Shown here: positions 26,846-35,454 of the stretch, one piece after another
How positions within the stretch are numbered: the stretch's first letter is position 1
Layout: the number at the start of each line of letters is the position of its first letter
Assembly: GCA_044223515.1 (NCBI GenBank)
Contig: JBGALV010000001.1
Location: 1 to 64,000, forward strand
Length of the DNA: 64,000 nucleotides
DNA from: SHVZ01 sp044223515
Lineage (GTDB): Bacteria > Pseudomonadota > Alphaproteobacteria > SHVZ01
Direction of reading: 5' to 3'
Position numbers and translations under genes: made by a program
The notes under the pieces: model-generated
What the model was told of the DNA's origin: nothing
Seen by the model: only the letters and a program-made list of their open reading frames with translations
Database searches by the model: none

Positions 26846-28506
26846 ACAAGTCCAAGAAATCCTCCGAGCTTCTCTTCCTGCCGCTGGGCGGGGCCGAGGA
26901 GATCGGGATGAACCTCAACCTATACGGCTACGGCGGCAAGTGGCTGATCGTCGACTGCGGCGTCACTTTCGGCGACGAGACGACGCCGGGTGTCGAGCTG
27001 ATCCTTCCCGATCCGCAATGGATCGTCGAGCGCCGCAAGGACCTTGTCGGCATCGTCGCGACCCACGCGCACGAAGACCACATCGGCGCGATCCCCTATC
27101 TCTGGCCGCAGCTGGGATGCCCGGTCTACGCGACGCCGTTCACGGCCGCGGTCCTGAAGCGGAAGCTGCAGGAGGCCGACCTCGCGAGGCGCGTCGAGAT
27201 CAGGTCGATCCCGGTCTCGGGCAGCTTCCGGATCGAGCCCTTCGACCTCGAGCTGATACATCTGACCCACTCGATCCCGGAGCCGATGGCGATCGCGCTG
27301 AAGACGCCGGCGGGGACGGTGCTCCACACCGGCGACTGGAAGTTCGATCCGGATCCCCTGATCGGCCCCGTCGCCGACGAGGCGGCGCTCCGCCGGCTCG
27401 GCGACCAGGGCGTGCTGGCGCTGGTCGGGGACTCGACCAACGTCTTCGTCGCCGGGGAGGCGGGGTCGGAGGCGGATGTCCGCCGGAACCTCGAGGACCT
27501 GGTCGGCCGCTTCAGGGAGCGGGTCGTCGTCGCCTGCTTCGCCTCCAACGTCGCCCGCCTGGAGTCGATCGCGCTCGCCGCCAAGGCGCATGACCGGCAT
27601 GCGGCCTTGGTCGGCCGCTCGCTCTGGCGCATGTACGACGCCGCGAAGGAAGCCGGATACCTCCGCGACCTGCCGCCCTTCGTCACGGAGCACGATGCCG
27701 GCTTCCTGCCGCGCGACAAGGTCGTGATGATCTGCACCGGAAGCCAGGGCGAGCCCCGCTCGGCGCTGTCGCGGATCGCCTCCGGCACGCATCCGCATGT
27801 GACGCTCGAGCCGGGCGACACCGCGATCTTCTCCTCGCGCAACATACCCGGCAACGAGCGCGCGATCGCCAAGCTGCAGAACCAGCTCTCCAAGCTCGGC
27901 GTCGAGATCGTGACGACGGCAGAGGAGGCGGGGGTGCATGTCTCCGGCCACCCGGCCCGCGACGAACTCGCCCGCATGTACCAGTGGGTCCGCCCGCGCA
28001 TCGCGATCCCTGTCCATGGCGAGGCGCGGCATCTGGCCGAGCACGCCAAGCTCGCCCGCGAGTGCCAGGTGCCGGAGGCAGTCGTGTCCGAGAACGGCTC
28101 GGTCGTTCGCCTCGCGCCGGGACCGGCGACGGTGGTCGAGCGCGTGACCGCGGGCCGTCTCGCCCTCGACGGCACCCAGCTGGTGCCGCTGGATGGCGGC
28201 GCCATGCGGGCCCGGAAGAAGCTGATGACCCACGGCATCGCCGTGGTGACGCTGGTGGTCGGCCGCGGCGGCAAGCTCGAGGCCGATCCGGTCGTGAGCC
28301 TCCAGGGCGTGGTCGACAACGACACCAGCGAAGGGCTGATCGAGGGCGCGGCCGATGCCGTCGCCGGCGCCTTCGAGGACCTGGGCAAGGGCGAGCGCCG
28401 CGACGACGACGCGGTGCGGGAGGCGGCGAGGCTCGCGGTCCGCCGCTTCGTCAACGCCGAGGTGGGCAAGAAGCCGCAGACCGAGGTCCACCTCGTCCGG
28501 CTATGA
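26842..28506 (+). CDS. rnj: Ribonuclease J
   Basis: 554 aa from the ATG at 26842 (overlapping birA). Metallo-beta-lactamase motif T-H-A-H-E-D-H (H75, H77, D79, H80), then the H-T-G-D-W-K-F-D and beta-CASP region with S-G-H near 370. RNase J has endo- and 5'-3' exonuclease activity on RNA and is used in rRNA and mRNA processing in alphaproteobacteria. Conserved neighbour of birA and mce. Confidence 0.96.
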   Translation: MNKSKKSSELLFLPLGGAEEIGMNLNLYGYGGKWLIVDCGVTFGDETTPGVELILPDPQWIVERRKDLVGIVATHAHEDHIGAIPYLWPQLGCPVYATPFTAAVLKRKLQEADLARRVEIRSIPVSGSFRIEPFDLELIHLTHSIPEPMAIALKTPAGTVLHTGDWKFDPDPLIGPVADEAALRRLGDQGVLALVGDSTNVFVAGEAGSEADVRRNLEDLVGRFRERVVVACFASNVARLESIALAAKAHDRHAALVGRSLWRMYDAAKEAGYLRDLPPFVTEHDAGFLPRDKVVMICTGSQGEPRSALSRIASGTHPHVTLEPGDTAIFSSRNIPGNERAIAKLQNQLSKLGVEIVTTAEEAGVHVSGHPARDELARMYQWVRPRIAIPVHGEARHLAEHAKLARECQVPEAVVSENGSVVRLAPGPATVVERVTAGRLALDGTQLVPLDGGAMRARKKLMTHGIAVVTLVVGRGGKLEADPVVSLQGVVDNDTSEGLIEGAADAVAGAFEDLGKGERRDDDAVREAARLAVRRFVNAEVGKKPQTEVHLVRL

Positions 28507-28532
28507 TGCGGGCTTAATCGAACGGAGCGACC

Positions 28533-28937
28533 ATGATCGGCCGCCTCAACCATGTCGCGATCGCCGTGCCGGACCTGGAAGCCGCCTCGGCTACCTATCG
28601 GGGACTCCTGGGCGCCCAGGTCTCGGCTCCCGTGGCCATGCCGGCCCATGGCGTCACCACTGTCTTCGTGACCTTGCCCAACACCAAGATCGAACTGCTG
28701 CACCCGCTGGGCGAAACCTCGCCGATCGCGGGCTTCCTCGCCAAGAACCCCTCCGGCGGCATCCATCACGTCTGCTACGAGGTCGAGGACATCCTGGCCG
28801 CCCGCGACGCCCTCAAGGCGGCGGGACTTCGGGTCCTGGGGGATGGCGAGCCGAAGATCGGCGCTCACGACAAGCCGGTGCTGTTCCTGCACCCGAAGGA
28901 CCTCTACGGCACCCTGGTCGAGCTGGAGCAGGCCTGA
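28533..28937 (+). CDS. mce: Methylmalonyl-CoA epimerase
   Basis: 134 aa, one glyoxalase/VOC pair of modules. Metal ligands H7 (L-N-H-V-A-I-A), Q/E at L-L-H-P and H-H-V-C-Y-E-V near 80 are visible. Converts (S)- to (R)-methylmalonyl-CoA in propionate and branched-chain degradation. GAGC(G)ACC precedes the ATG. Same position after rnj in many alphaproteobacteria. Confidence 0.93.
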   Translation: MIGRLNHVAIAVPDLEAASATYRGLLGAQVSAPVAMPAHGVTTVFVTLPNTKIELLHPLGETSPIAGFLAKNPSGGIHHVCYEVEDILAARDALKAAGLRVLGDGEPKIGAHDKPVLFLHPKDLYGTLVELEQA

Positions 28938-28945
28938 GCACCGCC

Positions 28946-29191
28946 ATGACCTGGGCAACCGGCATCATGGTCTATGTCGTGCTCTGGTGGCTTTCGTGGT
29001 TCACCGTGCTGCCGCTCAAGGTGGAGGTGCCGGAGAACGTGCCGATCGGGCAGGCGACCAGCGCGCCGTCCAACCCCCGACTCGTCTGGAAAGCCGGGCT
29101 GGCGGCGCTCATCGCCGCGGTATTCTGGGGCATCATTTGGTGGCTGGTAACTTACGATCCGTTCGGTTTCGACTTCATCGGCCGTGAATAG
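28946..29191 (+). CDS. DUF1467 family membrane protein
   Basis: 81 aa, two membrane helices (about 5-22 and 50-68) flanking a loop with L-P-L-K-V-E-V-P-E. This small family of unknown function sits after mce in alphaproteobacterial nuo clusters, often followed by proS. Here proS is absent and the following gene is unrelated. An AT-rich stretch follows the stop. Confidence 0.88.
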   Translation: MTWATGIMVYVVLWWLSWFTVLPLKVEVPENVPIGQATSAPSNPRLVWKAGLAALIAAVFWGIIWWLVTYDPFGFDFIGRE

Positions 29192-29305
29192 ATCAATAGA
29201 TTGAAGATATTGTTGTGATATTTGCCGACATCGCTTGAACGCGGTGCGGCCTATGCAAACATCTCCGCCGAGGGGGATTTCTTCGTCAAAAGGACGGAGG
29301 TCTCT

Positions 29306-29674
29306 ATGCGGCAAAGTCCCTGGCGTTCGATCGCCGTCGCGACGGCGATCCTGGTTGCCGGCATTTGGGCTGTTGGCTCCGGCTGGCAGGTATCCGAAGC
29401 ATGGCCGGTTCGGGATGCACTTGCTCGGGTCGACCTGGCGCGTGAGGAGATCGCGTGCGGCAACCGCTCGGCTTCTCCCGCCAATCAGCAGCGATGCCGG
29501 GATCTCGCCGAGATCATGAGCCGGGGCGAGCAGGCCGAGGCTTACTTTCTCGACGGCTTGGTGGTGTTCGGACCCACTCTCCTTTTGCTGGGGGCTGCCT
29601 TCTGGATCCGGCGGGGTCAGGGCGGCAGCCGGCACAACGGGCACCACGGGCATCGCCGGCCCTCGGCGGCGTAG
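29306..29674 (+). CDS. Small two-helix membrane protein, unknown
   Basis: 122 aa from the ATG at 29306, which has GGAGG 7 nt upstream; the in-frame start at 29222 lacks one. N-terminal helix (about 9-27), an extracytoplasmic middle with two cysteines (C-G-N-R-S ... R-C-R-D), second helix (about 83-100) and a His/Gly/Arg-rich tail. No family recognised. Single-gene unit. Confidence 0.65.
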   Translation: MRQSPWRSIAVATAILVAGIWAVGSGWQVSEAWPVRDALARVDLAREEIACGNRSASPANQQRCRDLAEIMSRGEQAEAYFLDGLVVFGPTLLLLGAAFWIRRGQGGSRHNGHHGHRRPSAA

Positions 29675-29707
29675 AACCGACGGGCGTCGAGGCCCTATAA
29701 CGGCGCC

Positions 29708-30262
29708 ATGTCAGGCTATTGCCGGGTCGCGCCCGGTCACCCGGTCCATGGGCCCTATCACGACACCGAGCATGGCTTCCCGGTCGACGACGACCGGGTG
29801 CTTTTCGAGCGCCTGATCCTGGAGATCAACCAAGCCGGTCTTTCCTGGCTGGTCGTCCTCAACAAGCGCAAGGCTTTCCGGAAAGCGTTCCGCGGCTTCG
29901 ATCCGGCCAAGGTCGCCCGTTTCGGCGCCGAGGATCGGGCGCGGCTGATGGCGGATGCCGGCATCGTCCGGAACAGGCTCAAGGTCGAGGCTGCGATCCA
30001 CAACGCCCAGGTCGTGCTCGACCTCAGGAAGAGCCATGGCAGCTTCGCGGCCTGGATCGCCGCGAACCACCCGCTTTCCAAGGAGGAGTGGGTGAAACTC
30101 TTCCGCAAGACCTTCCGCTTCACCGGCGGAGAGATCGTGGGCGAGTTCCTGATGAGCATCGGCTATCTGCCCGGCGCGCATGCCGAGGACTGTCCGGTGC
30201 ACAAGAAAATCCTGAAGTCGAAGCCGGCCTGGAAGACTTCATCCGGCAAGAATAGGGGCTAG
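29708..30262 (+). CDS. tag: DNA-3-methyladenine glycosylase I
   Basis: 184 aa. The Tag signature is clear: Y-H-D-T-E-H-G near 17-23, E-I-N-Q-A-G-L-S-W near 44-52 and the motif D-A-G-I-V-R-N-R-x-K. Zinc ligands C5, H18 and a C-terminal C-P-V-H pair match E. coli Tag. Excises 3-methyladenine from alkylated DNA. Monocistronic as seen here. Confidence 0.93.
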   Translation: MSGYCRVAPGHPVHGPYHDTEHGFPVDDDRVLFERLILEINQAGLSWLVVLNKRKAFRKAFRGFDPAKVARFGAEDRARLMADAGIVRNRLKVEAAIHNAQVVLDLRKSHGSFAAWIAANHPLSKEEWVKLFRKTFRFTGGEIVGEFLMSIGYLPGAHAEDCPVHKKILKSKPAWKTSSGKNRG

Positions 30263-30268
30263 AAACGA

Positions 30269-30368
30269 AACAAGGGCCTTTCGGCCCTTGTAGTCGTCCC
30301 CCGAGGATCCTCCCCAAACCCGGGCAACAGCCTTTGGCCTTTCGACCTCGGCTTTTATTCTTCTTCTT
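30269..30368. ncRNA. Structured intergenic segment, possible ncRNA or double terminator
   Basis: The 295-nt gap between tag and groES contains a hairpin ACAAGGGCC-TTTC-GGCCCTTGT (30270-30291). Read on the minus strand it is followed by TTTCGTTTCT, a terminator pattern. On the plus strand CCGAGG (30301-30306) pairs with CCTCGG (30346-30351), enclosing CCTCCCC, and is followed by CTTTTATTCTTCTTCTT, also a terminator pattern. A further hairpin AACCCAA-CCGCT-TTGGGTT lies at 30382-30400. Strand and boundaries cannot be settled from sequence alone; a tag 3'UTR-derived RNA or a minus-strand RNA are both possible. Confidence 0.3.
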
Positions 30369-30485
30369 ATGTCCAAGATGTAACCCAACCGCTTTGGGTT
30401 GTCACGCTCAAATTTTGGCCTGATCGCCGCTTTAGGCGCCGGTTTGTGGGCATATTGCGGGCAAAACCTCATTCTCCGCCGCGCG

Positions 30486-30514
30486 TTGACGCCGAGGTCC
30501 GAGGCTCGTACGGT
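30486..30514 (+). promoter_or_regulatory. Candidate groES promoter, no CIRCE
   Basis: TTGACG (30486-30491), 17-nt spacer, TACGGT (30509-30514), 44 nt before the groES ATG. I find no CIRCE inverted repeat (TTAGCACTC-N9-GAGTGCTAA), so HrcA control is not supported. Confidence 0.45.
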
Positions 30515-30558
30515 CACGCCGTTTTTCACGTCAAACCCCGCCCGCCGGAGCTCAATCC

Positions 30559-30846
30559 ATGGCCTTCAAGCCGTTGCACGACCGCGTCGTGGTCAAGCCG
30601 CTCGACCAGGAAACCAAGTCGAAGGGCGGGATCATCATTCCCGACACGGCGAAGGAGAAGCCCCAGGAGGGCAAAATCATCGCCGCCGGTCCGGGCGCCC
30701 GCGACGAGAGCGGCAAGCGCGTGCCGTTGGGCGTGAAGGTCGGCGACCGCGTCCTCTACGGTAAGTGGTCGGGTACCGAGGTGAAGGTCGACGGCGAGGA
30801 TGTCGTCGTCATGAAGGAATCCGACCTCTTCGGCATCGTCGGCTGA
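30559..30846 (+). CDS. groES: Co-chaperonin GroES (no groEL beside it)
   Basis: 95 aa, complete: M-A-F-K-P-L-H-D-R-V-V-V-K-P at the start, the mobile loop K-S-K-G-G-I-I-I-P near 23-31 and the roof loop. It caps the GroEL chamber. Normally groEL follows within 100 nt; here an inositol-monophosphatase-like gene follows instead. This is probably a second groES whose partner GroEL lies elsewhere. Confidence 0.95.
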   Translation: MAFKPLHDRVVVKPLDQETKSKGGIIIPDTAKEKPQEGKIIAAGPGARDESGKRVPLGVKVGDRVLYGKWSGTEVKVDGEDVVVMKESDLFGIVG

Positions 30847-30857
30847 CGCCTACGCCG

Positions 30858-31679
30858 GTGAAGATCGATCTCGAGGCCGTCGCCCGGCACATCGCCGAGG
30901 TCGCCGCCGAGGAGATCATGCCGCGCTTCGGCCGGCTGGCGGCCAGCGACGTCGAGGAGAAGACCCCCGGCGACCTGGTGACGGCGGCCGACAAGGCGGC
31001 CGAGTTGCGGCTGACGCCGATCCTGCAGGGATTGGTGGCGGGCTCGCTGGTCGTGGGCGAGGAGGCGACCTCGGCCGACCAGAGCCTGCTGGAGCATCTC
31101 GCCGGCGACGCGCCGGTCTGGGTCATCGATCCGGTCGACGGCACGCTCAACTTCGCCGCCGGCATCCCGATCTTCGGCGTCATGGTGGGCCTCGTGCGCG
31201 GCGGCAATGTGCTCGCCGCCTGGATCCACGATCCGGTGCATGGCCGCACGATGATGGCCGAGTCCGGCGGCGGCACGCATGTCGACGGCCGCAAGGTCCA
31301 GGTTGCGAAGCCCGCCGACGTGAAGCGCATGTCGGGCAATCTCGCCTTTCATACCGGCGATCGCGAGCAGGCGGCCCGCGTCGCGCGGAACGCCGACAAG
31401 CCGGCGTCGATCATCTCGCTTCGCTGCGCGGCTGCCGACTATTTCAATCTGGCCGAGGGACGCACTCACTTCGCCCTGTTCAACCGCACCTGGCCCTGGG
31501 ATCACGCGCCGGGCTGGCTCCTGCACAAGGAAGCCGGCGGCTTCGGCCTTTTCCTCGACAACACGCCGTACCGTCCGACCGAGATCTATCGCCGCCTGTT
31601 CCTCGCTCCCGACGAGGGAAGCTGGCGCTCGCTCGTCAATTCGCTGGCGCTGGTCGAGCGCCGCCAGCACGTTCGCTAG
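30858..31679 (+). CDS. Inositol monophosphatase family protein
   Basis: 273 aa from GTG 30858, 11 nt after groES; an in-frame start inside groES adds non-conserved residues. Metal-site motifs G-E-E, D-P-V-D-G-T-L-N-F near 91-99 and W-D-H-A-P-G near 215 are present. Family members dephosphorylate inositol phosphate, histidinol phosphate or PAP; the substrate cannot be chosen from sequence. Likely co-transcribed with groES. Confidence 0.88.
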   Translation: MKIDLEAVARHIAEVAAEEIMPRFGRLAASDVEEKTPGDLVTAADKAAELRLTPILQGLVAGSLVVGEEATSADQSLLEHLAGDAPVWVIDPVDGTLNFAAGIPIFGVMVGLVRGGNVLAAWIHDPVHGRTMMAESGGGTHVDGRKVQVAKPADVKRMSGNLAFHTGDREQAARVARNADKPASIISLRCAAADYFNLAEGRTHFALFNRTWPWDHAPGWLLHKEAGGFGLFLDNTPYRPTEIYRRLFLAPDEGSWRSLVNSLALVERRQHVR

Positions 31680-31710
31680 AGAAATCCGCCTTTCTTTCAA
31701 GGAGCTCCCG

Positions 31711-32610
31711 ATGTCCGACGCCCCGAAGCCCGCCCAGACGCCCCGCAACGTCGCCTTCCTCGGCCTCGGCGTGATGGGCTATCCGATGGCGGGGCATCTG
31801 GCCCGCGCCGGACACAAGGTCACCGTCTACAACCGCACCGAAGCCAAGGCGAAGGCCTGGGCGTCAGAGTACGGCGGCAAGTCGGCGGCGACGCCGGCCG
31901 AGGCCGCCAAGGGCGCCGACATCGTCTTCTGCTGCGTCGGCAACGACGACGATCTTCGCAGCGTCGTCTACGGCGACAAAGGGGCTTTCGCCGGCATGAC
32001 GAAGGGCGCGATCTTCGTCGACCACACCACGGCCTCGGCCGAGGTCGCGCGCGAGATTGAGGCGGCCGGTGCCAAGCTCGGCATCGGCGTGCTCGATGCG
32101 CCGGTCTCCGGCGGCCAGGCCGGCGCGGTCAACGGCAAGCTGACGGTCATGGTCGGCGGCAAGCCCGAGACCTATGCCAAGGCCGAGGAGACGATGGGCA
32201 CGTACGCGCGCGCCGTCACGCATCTCGGCGCGTCGGGCGCCGGGCAGCTCTGCAAGATGGTCAACCAGATCTGCATCGCCGGCGTCGTCCAGGGCCTGGC
32301 CGAGGGCATCAACTTCGCGATGCGCTCGGGACTCGATGCGAAGAAGGTGGTCGACGTGATCTCCAAGGGAGCCGCCCAGAGCTGGCAGATGGAGAATCGC
32401 GGCTACACGATGGTCGACGGCAAGTTCGACTTCGGCTTCGCCGTCGACTGGATGCGCAAGGACCTCGGCATCTGCCTGGAGGAGTCCAACAGGAACGGCG
32501 CACTGCTGCCGATGACGGCGCTGGTCGACCAGTTCTACGCCCATGTGCAGAAGCGCGGCGGCGGACGCTGGGACACCTCCAGCCTGATCCACCTGCTCGC
32601 GAACCTCTAG
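31711..32610 (+). CDS. NAD(P)-dependent beta-hydroxyacid dehydrogenase (3-HIBADH family)
   Basis: 299 aa. Rossmann motif G-L-G-V-M-G-Y-P-M-A-G-H-L near 15-27, substrate loop D-A-P-V-S-G-G-Q-x-G and catalytic lysine in G-A-G-Q-L-C-K-M-V-N-Q. Candidates are 3-hydroxyisobutyrate dehydrogenase, tartronate semialdehyde reductase or a GLYR1-like succinic semialdehyde reductase. AAGGAG precedes the ATG. Its stop overlaps the convergent ykoC stop. Confidence 0.88.
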   Translation: MSDAPKPAQTPRNVAFLGLGVMGYPMAGHLARAGHKVTVYNRTEAKAKAWASEYGGKSAATPAEAAKGADIVFCCVGNDDDLRSVVYGDKGAFAGMTKGAIFVDHTTASAEVAREIEAAGAKLGIGVLDAPVSGGQAGAVNGKLTVMVGGKPETYAKAEETMGTYARAVTHLGASGAGQLCKMVNQICIAGVVQGLAEGINFAMRSGLDAKKVVDVISKGAAQSWQMENRGYTMVDGKFDFGFAVDWMRKDLGICLEESNRNGALLPMTALVDQFYAHVQKRGGGRWDTSSLIHLLANL

Positions 32611-33308
32611 GCGATCCGCCAGATCGCGACGAGAGTCGCGATCGCCGAGAGCGTGAAGACGATGTCTCGTGTCGCGATGCGCGACACGCGCCAGGGCGAG
32701 CTGCGTGTCGCGGCGTTGAGCCCGCGGAGTTCCATCGCCAGCGCGGCCGTGCCGGCGCGACGGATCGCGCCGGCGAGCAGAGTGATCCCGAGCGCCGGGT
32801 TGATACCGGCCAGGACGCGGCGGAAGCCGGAGCCCGGGCCTGCCGGGATCGAGGCGCGCGCGATCAGCCGCGCCATCCGCGCCTCCTCGGCCAGCGCCGG
32901 CAGGAACTGGATCGCCGCCAGCGCGCCGTAGACGAAGCGTCTCGGCAGATGCAGGCGATGGACGAGCGCGCGGCCGAGATCGGCGGGTTCGGTCGTGTAG
33001 GCGAACAGCATCGAGACGAGGCCGACGGCGATGGTGCGGAGCCCGACCGCCAGCGCCACCTGCCAGCCGGTCCAGCCGTAGATGTTGCTGGGAGCCACCG
33101 CATAGATCCACGAGGACGTCACCGCGAAGAACAGGAAGGGCAGGAGCCCGAGCGCGAACGTCCGGAGCGGCATGTTCTCGGCGCCGGTCAGGATCGCGGT
33201 CAGCAGCACGACGAGCACCGCGAGTTCCGGTGCCTGGTCGCTCAAGGTGGCGAAGCCGATGCAGATGAAGCCGACGACGAGCTTCACGAGCGGATCGAGC
33301 TTTCTCAT
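32607..33308 (-). CDS. ykoC: ECF transporter transmembrane T component
   Basis: 233 aa, about five membrane helices. The cytosolic coupling segment has A-R-A-S-I-P and M-E-L-R-G, matching the paired A-R-G-type motifs of EcfT that contact the ATPases. Last gene of the riboswitch-led ykoF-E-D-C block and overlapping ykoD by four bases. Drives uptake of thiamine or its HMP moiety with the S component. Confidence 0.9.
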   Translation of the reverse strand: MRKLDPLVKLVVGFICIGFATLSDQAPELAVLVVLLTAILTGAENMPLRTFALGLLPFLFFAVTSSWIYAVAPSNIYGWTGWQVALAVGLRTIAVGLVSMLFAYTTEPADLGRALVHRLHLPRRFVYGALAAIQFLPALAEEARMARLIARASIPAGPGSGFRRVLAGINPALGITLLAGAIRRAGTAALAMELRGLNAATRSSPWRVSRIATRDIVFTLSAIATLVAIWRIA

Positions 33309-34909
33309 GCGGTGAAGCTCCAGCCGAGGCGCGCGAGCAGGCTGGCGCCGGCGGGTGCCTTGAGCGCCAGATGGCCGGAGACGACGCTGCCGAGGAAGGC
33401 GAGGCTGGGCCGATCGACGGCGATGCGGCCGTTCTCGACCAACGCGATCCGGTCGGTCACGCGGGCGAGCCAGTCGAGGTCGTGGGCGACGATCATCACG
33501 GCGGAGCCACGAGCACGAAGCGCCTCGATGTCGGCGTCAAGCGCGGCGAGGCCGATGGCGTCGAGTCCGGAAGCGGGCTCGTCGAGGATCGCCAGGCGCG
33601 GCTCGGGCGGCGCCAATGCCAAGGCGAGGGCGAGCCGGCGCCGTTCGCCATGGCTGAAGGTCAGCGGGTGGCGCTCGGGCTCGGGGGCGAGGCCCGTGCG
33701 CGCGATCGCGCGGGCGGCGTCGTTCCAGGCGAGTCCGCGCCGCGCGGCTTCGGCGGCGAGGCTGCCGGTGGCGAAGGCCAGCGCCGGGTTCTGCGGCACG
33801 TAGATCGGGGCTTCTCTATGGTGCCGGCGAACGACACCGGCGGCCGGGCGCAACGCGCCGGCCGCGAGCAGGGCCAGCGTCGTCTTGCCGGCGCCGTTGC
33901 GGCCGGTGATGCCGACGACCTCGCCGTGGCGCATCTCCAGATCGACGCTTTCGAGAACCGTCCTGCGGCCACGGCGCACGGCAGCGAAGTCGATGGTGAG
34001 CACAGGTGACCCGACGGATGCCGTCACGCGGCGATCGAAGCCCAGCGCTGCCAGCGCGATCGGGATCGCACGGGAGTCGCCTTCCAGGATGCCGGACCTT
34101 TCGAGGGCGGCGGCGACACGGACCGACGGCGGCAGCCGAAGGCCGTGATCCTTGCCGTCGGCGAGCACCCGCAGCGTCGGTGCGGTTTCGCCGAGCGCCG
34201 CCGGACGTCCCTCGGCATCCAGGACCAGCACGCGGTCGGCGAGGGGGGCCACCTGATCGAGCCGATGCTCGATCAGCAACGCCGCCGCACCTTGGCGGCA
34301 GGTCTCTTCGAGCGCGGCGACAGCATCGTCCGCGGCCTCGCCGTCGAGGTGGGCGACCGGCTCGTCGATCACCAATGCGGCCGGCGTCTCCGCCAGGGCC
34401 GAGGCGAGTGCCAGGCGCTGACGCCAGCCGCCGGAGAGCGTCAGCGTGCGCTCGCGCCGGCCAAGTCCCGACGCAGGCGGGCGGGCGAGCGCATCCTCGA
34501 TGCGTCGGTCGATCTCGCGCGGCTGGAGGCCGCGGTTCTCGAGCGAGAAAGCGATCTCGTCCTCGACGGTGAGCGCCACGAGCTGCGCGTCGGTGTCCTG
34601 CAATACCGAGGCGGCGACGCCGGTGCCCGTCGCGAGCGTGCGATCGCCGAGCCCGGCCCAGCGCACATCGCCCCGTCGCTCGGCCGCGACCAGCGACGGA
34701 ATGGCGCCGAGAAGGGCGAGGGCGAGCGTGGTCTTGCCGCTGCCGGACGGTCCGACCAGCGCGACCCGTTCGCCGGCATGCAGCGTCAGCGAGACGTCGT
34801 CGACGGCATCGCGGATGGCGCGCGGAAAACGGACCCCGACCCCGTCCGCGACGAGGACGACGTCGGAGCTAGGCCGCGGCGGGTTTGTCTTCGTCGATCC
34901 TGAGGCCAT
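33305..34909 (-). CDS. ykoD: ECF transporter ATPase, two fused nucleotide-binding domains
   Basis: 534 aa with two complete ABC modules. NBD1: Walker A G-P-S-G-S-G-K-T (53-60), signature L-S-G-G-W (158-162), Walker B V-I-D-E-P (180-184), H-loop H215. NBD2: Walker A G-R-N-G-A-G-K-T-T (336-344), signature F-S-H-G-E near 417, Walker B I-L-D-E-P. Fused EcfA1-A2 as in B. subtilis YkoD. Start overlaps the end of ykoE. Confidence 0.93.
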   Translation of the reverse strand: MASGSTKTNPPRPSSDVVLVADGVGVRFPRAIRDAVDDVSLTLHAGERVALVGPSGSGKTTLALALLGAIPSLVAAERRGDVRWAGLGDRTLATGTGVAASVLQDTDAQLVALTVEDEIAFSLENRGLQPREIDRRIEDALARPPASGLGRRERTLTLSGGWRQRLALASALAETPAALVIDEPVAHLDGEAADDAVAALEETCRQGAAALLIEHRLDQVAPLADRVLVLDAEGRPAALGETAPTLRVLADGKDHGLRLPPSVRVAAALERSGILEGDSRAIPIALAALGFDRRVTASVGSPVLTIDFAAVRRGRRTVLESVDLEMRHGEVVGITGRNGAGKTTLALLAAGALRPAAGVVRRHHREAPIYVPQNPALAFATGSLAAEAARRGLAWNDAARAIARTGLAPEPERHPLTFSHGERRRLALALALAPPEPRLAILDEPASGLDAIGLAALDADIEALRARGSAVMIVAHDLDWLARVTDRIALVENGRIAVDRPSLAFLGSVVSGHLALKAPAGASLLARLGWSFTA

Positions 34910-35441
34910 CGAGGGAGCCGGTCCGCTGCAGCGACCGGGCGATCGCCCGGCCGAGCCAGCCCGCCAGGATCATGCCGCTCACGATGCGGATGACGAACAT
35001 GGTGACGAGCAGCGTCGGGCTTAACGCTCCGTAGCTGAATCTGATCCATGTGTAGACGAAGCTGAAGACCGCAGCAGAGGCGCCCGACGCCAGCAGCACG
35101 GCGAGGTCATAGCGTTTCCAGCGGGTTGCGGCGAAGGGCAGTTCGGCCCCGGCGCCCTGAACGACGCCCGTGAGCAGCAGGATCAGGCCGGCGGGATTGC
35201 CGGTCGCGACCTCGGCGACGGCCGCGACGACCTCGGCAAAGAAGGCGGCGCCGGGTTTACGCACGATATAGGCCGCGACCACGGAGGCGACGCACCAGAG
35301 GCCGAAAAAGATATCGAGCGAGATCGGCCCGATCATGCCTTGGACCATCAGCCAGAGCTGCACGATCGCGAGGTAGACGACGCCGAAGACCGCGCCGAGG
35401 GCGGCGACCACGACGATCTCGCGCTGAGTCCATCGGTTCAT
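34869..35441 (-). CDS. ykoE: ECF transporter S component (YkoE family)
   Basis: 190 aa from the ATG at 35441, which has GGGAG at a better spacing than the ATG six bases earlier (35447). Six hydrophobic segments; N-terminal M-N-R-W-T-x-R-E-I-V-V-V-A-A-L-G-A and W-L-x-V-Q-G-M-I-G-P resemble YkoE. It binds the substrate, predicted thiamine or hydroxymethylpyrimidine because of the TPP riboswitch and YkoF next door. Confidence 0.9.
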   Translation of the reverse strand: MNRWTQREIVVVAALGAVFGVVYLAIVQLWLMVQGMIGPISLDIFFGLWCVASVVAAYIVRKPGAAFFAEVVAAVAEVATGNPAGLILLLTGVVQGAGAELPFAATRWKRYDLAVLLASGASAAVFSFVYTWIRFSYGALSPTLLVTMFVIRIVSGMILAGWLGRAIARSLQRTGSLDGLRIDEDKPAAA

Positions 35442-35454
35442 CGTCATCTCCCGC

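Noticed and set aside
30239..30529. 96-residue minus-strand frame in the tag-groES gap
   Set aside because: It runs through hairpins and a terminator, has no ribosome site or domain.
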